A DNA stretch of 64,000 nucleotides from Paraburkholderia caledonica NBRC 102488 (GCF_000685095.1 NZ_BAYE01000025.1:20216-84215), one strand, 5' to 3'; counted from the first letter of the stretch, positions 35,862 to 43,456 are shown. Notes: generated by a model from the sequence alone, not told the origin. Made by a program: numbers and translations.

Positions 35862-36179
35862 ATGCTGATCACTTTTCAATCCACCGCATCGCCAGATGTC
35901 GTGATGCTTCGGGACCTTGCCCATTACTTACTGGGTTTGATCGGCAAGCGTCTGGGCGAGCGGGGCGTCATCATGCACGACGAACTGCAGGGCGCGATCA
36001 ATCGGCTCGAATCCGCGATCACGGAAGACGCCACGGCAGAAGTCGCGCTAGAAGCGTTGCATTGTTCGCCGGGCAATCGGCGGAAATCAAGCAATGGGCT
36101 TTCGCAGCGCGCATGGCCGTTTCTGGACATGATGCGGGCAGCGAGCAAGCGCGGTGCGGACATCATCTGGGGTCTTTAG
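35862..36179 (+). CDS. DUF1840 domain-containing protein
   Basis: The 105-residue protein starts at an ATG with a clear AAGGAG site 6 bases upstream. It opens MLITFQSTASPDVVMLRDLA and ends LSQRAWPFLDMMRAASKRGA then DIIWGL, the two conserved blocks of DUF1840. The middle (residues 55-75) is shorter and less acidic than usual. It is soluble, with no signal peptide or membrane segment. No function is known. The large palindrome 70 bases upstream probably influences its transcription. Confidence 0.8.
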   Translation: MLITFQSTASPDVVMLRDLAHYLLGLIGKRLGERGVIMHDELQGAINRLESAITEDATAEVALEALHCSPGNRRKSSNGLSQRAWPFLDMMRAASKRGADIIWGL

Positions 36180-36234
36180 GCCTCTGTCACTGCGGCTGCA
36201 TTGCGCCGGTTGCAGTGCGACGAAAGTAGAGACG

Positions 36235-36615
36235 ATGGAACGATTTGCGTCGAGGCGGTGCTTGGCGGCCATGCTCGCGACAGGTGTCGCCGCGTTGATG
36301 TTTTGGCCCGCGATTGCGCAAGCGAATGACCGTTACGTTACGGACGCCGGCATTGCGATTCAACGGGCAGATCGCATGAGCGATGCGCGAGCCGCGCCGT
36401 CGCCGTACTTCGCCGACATTCCAATGACAGTGACCGGCGTGTACGGCGGAACCATGCTCGATATGCTCGCTGGGGGCCCGATATTGCTAGTGAGGTGGCC
36501 AAACGGCTGCTGCTCGCGAAGTCACAGATGGCACATAGGGCACAGCGGGGCAATCACGCCGGTTCATCCAAAATCGGACCGTGCACACGTTTTCTTTCTC
36601 TGGCCGCAGTCGTAG
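36235..36615 (+). CDS. Small exported protein of unknown function, possibly frameshifted
   Basis: The ATG at 36235 yields 126 residues with a good signal peptide (CLAAMLATGVAALMFWPAIA, cleaved after AQA). The mature part NDRYVTDAGIAIQRADRMSD has no family I know. After GGTMLDMLAG the composition becomes Cys/Trp/Arg-rich and less protein-like. In another frame the DNA reads WGPDIASEVAKRLLLAKSQM, which looks more natural, so a base slip in the run of five G near 36474 is possible. Confidence in the full length is low. Confidence 0.45.
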   Translation: MERFASRRCLAAMLATGVAALMFWPAIAQANDRYVTDAGIAIQRADRMSDARAAPSPYFADIPMTVTGVYGGTMLDMLAGGPILLVRWPNGCCSRSHRWHIGHSGAITPVHPKSDRAHVFFLWPQS

Positions 36616-36628
36616 CAGGCGCAAGCAG

Positions 36629-36787
36629 TCAATGCCCGTTTCGGGGCTTATTCCACCAACGCCTGCGCGCCCCGGCGCGACGAAGCCGTTCGCGCAGATC
36701 GTCGCGGCCCTCTTGTGTGACCATGAAAAGCACGACCAGCACGAGTATCGCGCCGGCGACTGCTAGCTGCACGAGGAGATCCATCAT
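36629..36787 (-). CDS. Small single-pass membrane protein (52 residues)
   Basis: From the ATG complementary to 36785-36787, with GGAG eight bases upstream, the frame gives MMDLLVQLAVAGAILVLVVL, FMVTQEGRDDLRERLRRAG and a basic Arg/Trp tail, ending at TGA 36629. It has one strong hydrophobic helix (about residues 4-23) and a cytoplasmic-looking charged amphipathic tail. It lies 51 bases downstream of another tiny membrane protein on the same strand, suggesting a two-gene unit. It matches no family I know. The ribosome site and composition support it, but a chance frame cannot be excluded. Confidence 0.5.
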   Translation of the reverse strand: MMDLLVQLAVAGAILVLVVLFMVTQEGRDDLRERLRRAGARRRWWNKPRNGH

Positions 36788-36838
36788 GACGCGTCTCCAG
36801 AATCATTGCGCGCGCAATTTGCTCGCCGTCTTCGCCGC

Positions 36839-37024
36839 TCAGGTGAACAGCGGCACGGCTTCGATCAGCGCGAAGCCGACAAGCGCTCCGACCGTTGCGC
36901 CTATAAGCCGCGGGTGCAGCTTCTGCAGGTGCAACGTATCCAGCAGAGTGCCGATCAGAATGATGCCTAGCAGCGCAAAGGCGACCAGCAGAAAGCCGAT
37001 TTCAAAATCGTTGCCAATGATCAT
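36839..37024 (-). CDS. Small two-helix membrane protein (61 residues)
   Basis: The frame starts behind a perfect GGAGGA ribosome site five bases from the ATG. It encodes MIIGNDFEIGFLLVAFALLG, a helix ending near IGTLLD, a short polar loop LHLQKLHPRL, and a second helix IGATVGALVGFALIEAVPLF. It is probably an inner-membrane hairpin. It is divergent from the universal stress protein gene; the 37093 palindrome core lies between them, so both may answer to one regulator. No family assignment. Confidence 0.65.
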   Translation of the reverse strand: MIIGNDFEIGFLLVAFALLGIILIGTLLDTLHLQKLHPRLIGATVGALVGFALIEAVPLFT

Positions 37025-37092
37025 TTGATCCTCCTCTGCAAAGAGCGATCGGAACCGGCGGAGTATCCGATAAGGTCGTTTTTATGGAGTAT

Positions 37093-37105
37093 ATCACGTT
37101 GTGAT
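37093..37105. promoter_or_regulatory. Palindromic operator-like core matching the 35.7-kb palindrome
   Basis: ATCACGTTGTGAT differs in one base from the core of the 51-bp palindrome (ATCACATTGTGAT), and flanking TAT/TA bases are also shared. It lies between the divergent small membrane protein and universal stress protein genes. It is not a match to FNR (TTGAT-N4-ATCAA) and has the inverse order of a CRP site. Confidence 0.6.
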
Positions 37106-37264
37106 GTATGTGGAATTCGCCGTTTAGCAGACACGAGCCGCAGCCGCAGTGGCTCTCTGGCGTGCATCACAAGTGACATATACTGGATTTGCGACGGCTC
37201 GATCTATTGCGATGTATCCATCGCAATTGCCGTATAGACGCGCAACGAACGCAGGGAGAGCGAC

Positions 37265-37714
37265 ATGCCAGCCTTCAATCGCATTCTGCTCTGTTATGAC
37301 GGAACCCGCGAAGGACAACACGCGCTCGCAGACGGCGCCCGTTTGGCGCAGGAACTACGGGCGCAAGTACATGTGCTTTCCGTCGTCAACAATTCCGCCT
37401 GGATGCAGGGGACGGATATCACGTCCGCGGTGCCGGCCGACCTTGTCAGCGACTCTGTGAAAAGTGTGCTCGACGAAGGCTTGAAGAAACTCGCAGCGCG
37501 GGGAGTCAATGCGATCGGGCACTTCGCGATCGGTGATCCGCTGGATCAGATTCCATTCTTCGCTAAAGACCTGAACGTCGATCTGATCGTCGTGGGGCAT
37601 CATCGAACGACCGGACTAGCTCGGTGGTGGGGCGGCAGGACAGACGGTCTGCTGCTCGACAGAGTCAGTTGCAGCGTACTTGTAACGATGGGGCCGGAGG
37701 TGGACCGGGCGTAG
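37265..37714 (+). CDS. Universal stress protein family protein
   Basis: The 149-residue protein begins MPAFNRILLCYDGTREGQHA, the Usp opening with the conserved Asp. It follows the alpha/beta order of the family (LAQELRAQVHVLSVVN; AIGHFAIGDPLDQIPFFAKD; LNVDLIVVGHHRTTGLARWW) and ends SVLVTMGP. The ATP-binding G-x2-G-x9-GS/T stretch is not canonical (GHHRTTGLARWWGGRT), so nucleotide binding is uncertain. It is a cytoplasmic stress-response protein. A palindromic element about 160 bases upstream is shared with the DUF1840 gene. Confidence 0.92.
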   Translation: MPAFNRILLCYDGTREGQHALADGARLAQELRAQVHVLSVVNNSAWMQGTDITSAVPADLVSDSVKSVLDEGLKKLAARGVNAIGHFAIGDPLDQIPFFAKDLNVDLIVVGHHRTTGLARWWGGRTDGLLLDRVSCSVLVTMGPEVDRA

Positions 37715-37887
37715 CAGCAGGCGGAACCTCAGGCGTCGGAAAAACGGCGCCGCCGGTCTAGCGTTCCTAACGCATGCCGGTGCCAGGTCGCCTGAATAGT
37801 CGCACGCCAGCGTTCCCACAGCAATCGCAAACAGGATATCCTGCACGGCGGCGACCGCGATCTGTGCGGCGACAAGCGGGTCCGTGA

Positions 37888-38262
37888 TTATTTAACGGTG
37901 AACGAGTAGTGGCCCTGAGTGCGATGGCCATCAGCGGCCACAGCCACCCAGGAGACGGCATACACGCCCGGCGACAATGGGTTCAGTGCAACTGACATGT
38001 GCTTCGCATTAGTCGGGTCCACAACAGCCTTGTCGCGTACGACCGACTTACCTTGCGCATCCGTGACGGAAATGGAACTGAACGCTGGCTCCAGTTCATC
38101 ATCAAAGTCGATCGCCACATCCTTTTGCGACGCTGCGGCAGTCGAACCGGCAGAGGGTGCCTGGCGAATTGGATAGGCGTGCGCATACGCCAGTGGCGCC
38201 GTCGCCAACGCGAGGACCGCCGAAAGGACGCGCAATAAACGGGCATTCAGAATATGTTTCAT
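37888..38262 (-). CDS. copC: Copper-binding periplasmic protein of the CopC family
   Basis: The ATG complementary to 38260-38262 gives 124 residues with a signal peptide (LLRVLSAVLALATAPLAYA) and the mature start HAYPIRQAPSAGSTAA. CopC proteins bind Cu(II) through this N-terminal His together with an Asp and a second His; both fit here (VAVAADGHRTQGHYSFTV carries the DGH.x.G.Y motif). It lacks the methionine-rich Cu(I) loop. No copD is adjacent; the bufferin cluster two kilobases away is also copper-linked, so a joint role in periplasmic copper handling is plausible. Confidence 0.88.
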   Translation of the reverse strand: MKHILNARLLRVLSAVLALATAPLAYAHAYPIRQAPSAGSTAAASQKDVAIDFDDELEPAFSSISVTDAQGKSVVRDKAVVDPTNAKHMSVALNPLSPGVYAVSWVAVAADGHRTQGHYSFTVK

Positions 38263-38439
38263 GGTTGACTGCAACCTTACCTGAGGCGATCTCAGGAAAA
38301 ATAACACGGTTCATGTAGCAATAGGGTGGTGGAGCCATGCAGCGAGAGGGTAGCCGCAGGCTCTGCGCACCACGGAAAAAGAGTCTTCAGCGAGATGCCG
38401 CCTGACGCGACATTCACTGAGCGTCTCTGATCCCATCGA

Positions 38440-39333
38440 TTACTGGAACAGCGGCTTACCGATCGTCGTCGGCGCAACATCGTCGAAGAATATGTGGGCC
38501 TGAACCAGAATGCCCACATGCGAGCCGCTGGCCCGGTTAATTGGAACCTGGGCTTCGACGCCGAACTGCCCGTACCGGTTGATCCAGATGAAGCCGGGAT
38601 TGACGGTACCCGTCGTCTGCCCCTGGCTTCTCGACAGCGGGATTTCGACCAGCGGGATCAGGTTCGACAAAGGTTGCGGCAAGCCGAGATCGTGCACGTG
38701 CTGCTGCAGATAGGGCAAGCTGTACTGGAACGTGAAGCCGTAATTGAATGCATTCGGCTGCCCCGCGCCGGTGGTCAATGCCGGTCCTGCTTCTCCCGTG
38801 ATCCCAATTGGCCGCAGATAGGCGAGCGAGTCGGGTAGGTCACCCATGCCCTTGCCTGCGTAAACCGTCGGAGAGATCGTCGAGAAGTTCGAGGCGATCG
38901 CGCGGCTCCCGGTCCCGCCGAGTTCTGCATTGACACCGACCGACGTCATGAACTCGTGCGCGTCGTTTACATACAGGAGATATTTCAGACCCACGCCGAA
39001 ATTGTCGAAACCACGTGACGTTGGATTATTCTGCATGACATAGGTGCCACCGACTGACGCGGCCAACCTGGGCGTGATCAGTTTGTCATACTCAAAATCA
39101 AAACTATTGATGCTTTGATCGCCGCTGTCACCCGGCACCCTTTGATGTCCGTATTCAAGGTTCGCTTCGTCCCCAACGCCCGGGTCGTCAACAGCCATGG
39201 TCGAGGGAAATACGCGGTCTCCCGCGACTGCGTGAGCAAATGCGGCTGACGAACTGGCCATACTGACCATGGCAGCGGCGACCAGCAAAGCCGCGCGTGC
39301 CGGCGCCACCTGGCGCTGTGAAAATGTACGCAT
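38440..39333 (-). CDS. Probable outer-membrane beta-barrel protein in copper context
   Basis: The 297-residue protein has a signal peptide (AALLVAAAMVSMASSSAAFA, cleaved near AHAVAG) and a body rich in alternating polar/aromatic residues. It ends in Phe-Gln (IGKPLFQ), with strands such as RLAASVGGTYVMQNN, GFDNFGVGLKYLLYVNDAHE and GQFGVEAQVPINRASGSHVG. This pattern suggests an 8-12-strand outer-membrane barrel, but I do not recognise a named family. It lies between copC and DUF2946 on the same strand, so it may be part of a metal-stress operon. Confidence 0.65.
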   Translation of the reverse strand: MRTFSQRQVAPARAALLVAAAMVSMASSSAAFAHAVAGDRVFPSTMAVDDPGVGDEANLEYGHQRVPGDSGDQSINSFDFEYDKLITPRLAASVGGTYVMQNNPTSRGFDNFGVGLKYLLYVNDAHEFMTSVGVNAELGGTGSRAIASNFSTISPTVYAGKGMGDLPDSLAYLRPIGITGEAGPALTTGAGQPNAFNYGFTFQYSLPYLQQHVHDLGLPQPLSNLIPLVEIPLSRSQGQTTGTVNPGFIWINRYGQFGVEAQVPINRASGSHVGILVQAHIFFDDVAPTTIGKPLFQ

Positions 39334-39435
39334 GTTCTTTCTTCTCCGATCGTCGTTGAGCCCCGCCGTATCCGAACACGGCGAGCCGCCGCGCTTGCCG
39401 TTTCAGCGCGGTTGTAGGTGTCCATACGAAACGAA

Positions 39436-39816
39436 TCAGGAAAAAAGAGGAGGAGCGCGCGGCTGGGAAGCTGTGTAGGCAAGCTGCACACGGGTGTGCA
39501 CGGGTGCAATTACCTCTCTGCTGTCCGATACCCGGGAAGCCGGCGGAAGCGTAGCCTCGGTCGTCGGAACGACAGGAGCGTGGGCAAACAGACTGCAATA
39601 GCCGCATGCCTGCCCGTGCAACGCAGAAGAGTCAGTCGATTTGTGATGGCTTGCGAGCGTCCCGTTCCCAGCATACGCAGAGCAGAATGTTGCGAGCGCC
39701 TCGCCAAGCCGGTAGTGAGCCGCCATTGCCTGCGATATGGTCGGCGCAAGCGTACTCATCAGGATTGCCAGCAATCCTAATAAGCTGCCGATCTTCTGGA
39801 GGCGGAGGCGAATCAT
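39436..39816 (-). CDS. DUF2946 family protein
   Basis: The 126-residue protein starts MIRLRLQKIGSLLGLLAILM (signal or anchor segment) and carries the DUF2946 core HGQACGYCSLFAHAPVVP, with the CxxC and nearby His residues, and an Arg-Ala-Pro-Pro end. Members are small membrane-anchored periplasmic proteins often found beside copper, TonB-receptor or cobalt genes and may bind a metal through Cys and His. It is divergent from bufA1. A related protein occurs at 43457-43957. Confidence 0.85.
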   Translation of the reverse strand: MIRLRLQKIGSLLGLLAILMSTLAPTISQAMAAHYRLGEALATFCSAYAGNGTLASHHKSTDSSALHGQACGYCSLFAHAPVVPTTEATLPPASRVSDSREVIAPVHTRVQLAYTASQPRAPPLFS

Positions 39817-39900
39817 GCGATGAAAAGGAATAAGGAAGCCGCTGCGTCAGCCGCGAATTATGCCATGCGTTAAATCCGTCCGGCGTGCGAAAATCTGGAT

Positions 39901-39925
39901 CTCAAGCATAGTTGTGGTGCTTGAG
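39901..39925. promoter_or_regulatory. Inverted repeat between DUF2946 gene and bufA1
   Basis: CTCAAGCA, nine bases, TGCTTGAG form a perfect 8-bp inverted repeat in the 180-bp divergent region, 72 bases before the bufA1 ATG. It could be an operator for a metal-responsive regulator or a 5' leader stem-loop. Confidence 0.55.
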
Positions 39926-39996
39926 TCGTCAGGAAAATGCAAGCTCAGCTTATCGCACATCGTTGAGCTGGAAGTCGCTCATTCAGGAGAAGCAAC

Positions 39997-40260
39997 ATGA
40001 ACCCGAAGGTCAACCGGGCCGCCCTGGTCGCCGCCGCACTAGCAGGCCTCGCAGTGGCTGGCGTCAACTCGGCGCAAGCTGAACAGAAGGTTCAGTGTTT
40101 CGGCATCGCCAAAGCCGGTCAGAACGACTGTGCGAGCAGGACTGGCGTGCACGGCTGCGCTGGTGAAGCAAAAATCGACAACGATAAAGGCGACTTTAAA
40201 ACGGTCCCGAAAGGAACCTGCAAGAAGCTGGGCGGCACGATCGACGACCAGCATTCCTAA
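39997..40260 (+). CDS. bufA1: BufA1-family bufferin precursor peptide (DUF2282), copper-binding
   Basis: The 87-residue precursor has a signal peptide (ALVAAALAGLAVAGVNSAQA, cleavage after residue 28) and four cysteines in the family pattern, at residues 34, 45, 54 and 75, within QCFGIAKAGQNDCAS, HGCAGEAKIDNDKGDFK and VPKGTCKKLGG. Bufferins are ribosomally made peptides whose core cysteines are modified by an MNIO iron oxidase and which sequester copper in the periplasm. The expected maturase (DUF692) and partner (DUF2063) follow at once. A GGAG site precedes the ATG. No DoxX-type fourth gene is present here. Confidence 0.93.
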   Translation: MNPKVNRAALVAAALAGLAVAGVNSAQAEQKVQCFGIAKAGQNDCASRTGVHGCAGEAKIDNDKGDFKTVPKGTCKKLGGTIDDQHS

Positions 40261-40295
40261 GCTGCCACTGCGCTGCTTTTCAAACTGTGCCTCAC

Positions 40296-41177
40296 ATGAA
40301 GCCTGCCGTCTCATCTGTCTGCCCCCTGCAAGGCGCCGGTATAGGGTTGCGCCACGCACATTACCGTGACTTCCTCGACGCCATACCGGCGATCGACTGG
40401 ATTGAGGTGCACAGTGAAAACTACTTCGGCGATGGCGGCTTCGACCTGCACGTGCTCGACACTGTGCGCCGCGACCTGCCCGTCAGTTTGCATGGCGTGG
40501 GCCTCGGCCTCGGTTCGGCAACCCCGCTGGACCCCGTTCGCGTTGGCAAGCTGAAACGTCTGATTGCGCGAGTTGAGCCGACGGTCGTCTCCGAACATCT
40601 GTGCTGGGGCGCGACGTCCGATGGCCATCTAAACGATCTTTTGCCAATTCCGCTGACTGATGCGGCGCTCGCACTGCTCTCTTCGCGTATCAACGAGTTG
40701 CAGGACGCATTGGGCCGCTCGGTTCTCCTTGAAAACGTCTCCACCTACGTTCGGTTCCGCGACGATCAGTATGGCGAGACTGCGTTCCTGACCGAGCTCG
40801 CGTCGCGTACGGGTTGCGGCGTACTCCTCGACGTAAACAACCTCTATGTCAACCAATGCAACCATGGCGAGGACGCCATTGCTGCGATGAATGCCCTGGT
40901 TGCGGGCACGGTCGGCGAGGTCCATCTTGCAGGTCACCGGGTGACTGACGTCGCCGTCATCGACGACCACGGCTCACGTGTCGCCGGAGAGGTCTGGGCG
41001 CTGTACAAATACGCGCTCCAGCAATTCGGCACGGTGCCGACACTTATCGAGTGGGATACTGATATACCCGCGCTGGACGTTCTGCTCGACGAGGCCGGAC
41101 GCGCCCGTGAGATTCAAGCCGCAGTCCACGCCACTTGCCCGGTGCGCCCCACCCTTCATCAACAGTGGCGTCGGTGA
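40296..41177 (+). CDS. bufB: BufB, MNIO-family (DUF692) iron-dependent bufferin maturase
   Basis: I use the ATG at 40296 (293 residues); a GTG three codons upstream is possible and neither has a strong ribosome site. The protein is a TIM-barrel of the DUF692 family: GAGIGLRHAHYRDFLDAIPA, IDWIEVHSENYFGDGG, SLHGVGLGLGSA, TVVSEHLCWG, LLDVNNLYVNQCNHGE, GEVHLAGH and LIEWDTDIP. These His, Asp, Glu and Asn positions bind two or three iron atoms. MNIO enzymes oxidatively rearrange Cys residues of peptide precursors. It lies 35 bases after bufA1, and its TGA overlaps the bufC ATG, so subunits are coupled. Confidence 0.94.
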   Translation: MKPAVSSVCPLQGAGIGLRHAHYRDFLDAIPAIDWIEVHSENYFGDGGFDLHVLDTVRRDLPVSLHGVGLGLGSATPLDPVRVGKLKRLIARVEPTVVSEHLCWGATSDGHLNDLLPIPLTDAALALLSSRINELQDALGRSVLLENVSTYVRFRDDQYGETAFLTELASRTGCGVLLDVNNLYVNQCNHGEDAIAAMNALVAGTVGEVHLAGHRVTDVAVIDDHGSRVAGEVWALYKYALQQFGTVPTLIEWDTDIPALDVLLDEAGRAREIQAAVHATCPVRPTLHQQWRR

Positions 41178-42064
41178 TGTCTACACCGCTTGAGTCATTG
41201 CAGCGAATATTTGCCGAGTCGCTGGAGACTGAAGAACGATCTATCCTCATGCGATTGCAAGGCGCGCCGCGCGGATTCGATCATGCCCAACCATGCTCGA
41301 TCAGCGATACGGTAGCCGATAAACAGGTGATGCGCGACAGCCGTGCCGACCTGGAAGACAAACTGAGCCAGCGCGTCGATCTTTATCAGAGCAGCATTCG
41401 CGGGAATCGGCGAAAGGCGTTGGCCAGCGCTTATCCGACCCTGCTAGCGCTGGTCGGCGACACCTACTTCGATCACCTGTGTCTGGATTACGCTCGAGCG
41501 CACCCGTCGCGCAGCGGCGACCTCAATCGCTTCGGCGCGTCGTTGCCTGCGTTCATCGAAGCCTACGAACCGGACCCACGTTTTCGCTATTTCGCGGACC
41601 TCGCACGCCTCGAATGGTCGTTGCATCTGGCCTACTTTGCAGCGGACGTCGAAGCGCTGACGCGTGACGAGTGGGCCGCCATCCGCCCCGAGGATCTGCT
41701 CGACGCGAAACTTGCCGTGCACCCGGCATGCGCGCTCGTCTCGTCGCCCTACGCGGTTGCCGAGGTGTGGTGCGCACATCAGCCGGGCGGATGCTTTCCG
41801 GCCGATCTCGATTCGCCGACCTATGCGCTAGTTGTGCGTCCCATGTGGCAACCGCAGATACGCGTTCAAGGCGTGGCCGCCCAAGCGGCGTTCGGCGCGT
41901 TGCAGCGCGGAGCCACACTCAATGCGGCGCTCGACGCGGCATTTGCGGTCGATGCCGGATTCGATTTCACCGCGCAGTGGCGAGCATGGGTCGAGGCGTC
42001 GGCTTTTACAGGTCTTGCGCACGATGCGCCGAGCCCTGAACCCAGTCTCACGCCAATGCAGTGA
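41177..42064 (+). CDS. bufC: BufC/HvfC-family peptide modification partner (DUF2063)
   Basis: The 295-residue protein starts at the ATG overlapping the bufB stop (TGATG). It opens with MSTPLESLQRIFAESL and an insertion of about 60 residues. The DUF2063 core follows: DLYQSSIRGNRRKALASAYP, LVGDTYFDHLCLDYARAHPS, LPAFIEAYEP, YFADLARLEWSLHLAYFAAD. Members recruit the precursor peptide to the MNIO maturase. The insertion between residues 20 and 75 is longer than in many family members. It closes the buf operon; the cobalamin riboswitch begins about 75 bases further on. Confidence 0.9.
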   Translation: MSTPLESLQRIFAESLETEERSILMRLQGAPRGFDHAQPCSISDTVADKQVMRDSRADLEDKLSQRVDLYQSSIRGNRRKALASAYPTLLALVGDTYFDHLCLDYARAHPSRSGDLNRFGASLPAFIEAYEPDPRFRYFADLARLEWSLHLAYFAADVEALTRDEWAAIRPEDLLDAKLAVHPACALVSSPYAVAEVWCAHQPGGCFPADLDSPTYALVVRPMWQPQIRVQGVAAQAAFGALQRGATLNAALDAAFAVDAGFDFTAQWRAWVEASAFTGLAHDAPSPEPSLTPMQ

Positions 42065-42138
42065 AGCGCCCACCAAGGTTCCCGCTCCGACGGCTTCTGG
42101 AACACATCGACAACGCGAATGCGCGCGTGTATAAGCTG

Positions 42139-42256
42139 TTCAGGCATCGCCTCACAAGGTGAAGCGGGAAGCCGGTGAGAATCCGGCGCGGTCGCGCCAC
42201 TGTATTCGGTCTGAACGTCAACTTGAGTCCAGGCAGGAAGTCAGACCTCGCTTCGC
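42139..42256 (+). promoter_or_regulatory. Cobalamin riboswitch
   Basis: The RNA leader shows the conserved cobalamin riboswitch landmarks in order: GAAGCGGGAAGCCGGTGAGA, ATCCGGCGCGGTCGCGCCAC with the GCCACTGT box, and GAGTCCAGGCAGGAAGTCAG. It ends about 45 bases before the NiCoT start. Bound adenosylcobalamin should repress the transporter. Confidence 0.9.
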
Positions 42257-42301
42257 CATCATTCAATCTCTTTCGGGACGCGTCATCCCAGGGAACAGTT
42301 A

Positions 42302-43357
42302 ATGATTTCGCAGCTAGGACAGATTTTCAGCGATTCGAACTCCGGCGTCCGGACGCGGCTTTTCGGCATTTACGGCGTGTTGATCGCCACCAACGTAATC
42401 GCCTGGATCTGGGCGCTCGTGGCGTTTCGCCATCATCCTGTCTTGCTCGGCACGGCGCTGCTGGCGTATGGCTTCGGCTTGCGTCATGCAGTCGACGCGG
42501 ACCATATCGCAGCGATCGACAATGTCACCCGCAAGCTGATGCAGGAGAAGAAGCGGCCGGTGACCGTCGGCTTTTTCTTTTCACTCGGTCATTCGACTGT
42601 GGTGGTGCTGGCCTCACTTGCAGTCGCGGTCACCACGTCCGCCATGCAGGGGCGCTTCGACCACTACAAGGAGATTGGCGGTGTGATCGGCACGATGGTC
42701 TCTTCACTGTTCCTGTTCGCGATTGCGCTGATGAATCTGATCATCCTGAAGTCGATCTATCGGGCCTGGCGTAACGTAAAAAACGGCGGCCGTTACGTCG
42801 ACGACGATTTCGATCTGCTGCTGGCCAACCGGGGCTTCTTCGCGCGGCTATTCAGGCCGCTGTTCCGTATGATCACGCGCAGCTGGCACATGTACCCACT
42901 CGGCTTTCTTTTCGGCCTGGGTTTCGACACGGCCACAGAAATCGCCCTGCTCGGCATCGCCGCCGCCCAGGCGTCTCAAGGCCTGTCGCCATGGGCAATC
43001 ATGGTGTTTCCGGTGCTGTTCAGCGCCGGTATGTCGCTGATCGACACGCTCGATGGACACCTGATGCTGGGCGCCTACGGCTGGGCCTATCTGAAGCCGA
43101 TCCGCAAGATCTACTACAACATGACCATCACGCTGGTGTCGGTCGTCGTGGCCATCGTGATTGGCAGCATCGAAGCGCTGGGCCTGATTTCGGACAAGCT
43201 GAAACTGCAAGGCCCGGTGTGGGATGCGATCGGCGCGCTAAACGATAACTTCGGCACGCTTGGTTATCTGATCATCGGTATTTTTGTGTTGAGCTGGATC
43301 GCATCGGTACTGATCTATCGCGCGAAAAAATTCGACGATCTGGAGATCAGCCGATAG
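42302..43357 (+). CDS. Nickel/cobalt transporter of the NiCoT family (HoxN/NixA-like)
   Basis: The 351-residue membrane protein carries the NiCoT signature RHAVDADHIAAIDNVTRKL in helix II. Others are GFFFSLGHSTVVVLASLAVA, LGFLFGLGFDTATEIALLGI and LFSAGMSLIDTLDGHLMLGA. It has about eight helices. The upstream cobalamin riboswitch shows that cobalt supply for B12 synthesis is its main role. It is 237 bases after bufC. A hairpin follows the stop, separating it from the DUF2946-like gene. Confidence 0.95.
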   Translation: MISQLGQIFSDSNSGVRTRLFGIYGVLIATNVIAWIWALVAFRHHPVLLGTALLAYGFGLRHAVDADHIAAIDNVTRKLMQEKKRPVTVGFFFSLGHSTVVVLASLAVAVTTSAMQGRFDHYKEIGGVIGTMVSSLFLFAIALMNLIILKSIYRAWRNVKNGGRYVDDDFDLLLANRGFFARLFRPLFRMITRSWHMYPLGFLFGLGFDTATEIALLGIAAAQASQGLSPWAIMVFPVLFSAGMSLIDTLDGHLMLGAYGWAYLKPIRKIYYNMTITLVSVVVAIVIGSIEALGLISDKLKLQGPVWDAIGALNDNFGTLGYLIIGIFVLSWIASVLIYRAKKFDDLEISR

Positions 43358-43361
43358 GAGT

Positions 43362-43402
43362 GAGCCGTACGCAGACACGTCAAGCGTCTCTGCGTGCGGC
43401 TC
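43362..43402 (+). terminator. Terminator-like hairpin after NiCoT gene
   Basis: GAGCCGTACGCAGA pairs with TCTGCGTGCGGCTC with one G-T pair, directly after the stop codon. No long T run follows, so termination strength is uncertain. Confidence 0.6.
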
Positions 43403-43456
43403 GAAGCACTCATCTATTCACTGAAATAATCGTAAACCTGGTTAAAATGCGGAGCC

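Noticed and set aside
37093..37105. FNR or CRP site
   Set aside because: The half-site order and spacing (ATCAC-N3-GTGAT) do not match TTGAT-N4-ATCAA or TGTGA-N6-TCACA.
38279..38300. Terminator between copC and the outer-membrane-type gene
   Set aside because: The stem CCTGAG/CTCAGG is followed by A residues on the plus strand and preceded by T residues on the minus strand, the wrong polarity for minus-strand transcription.
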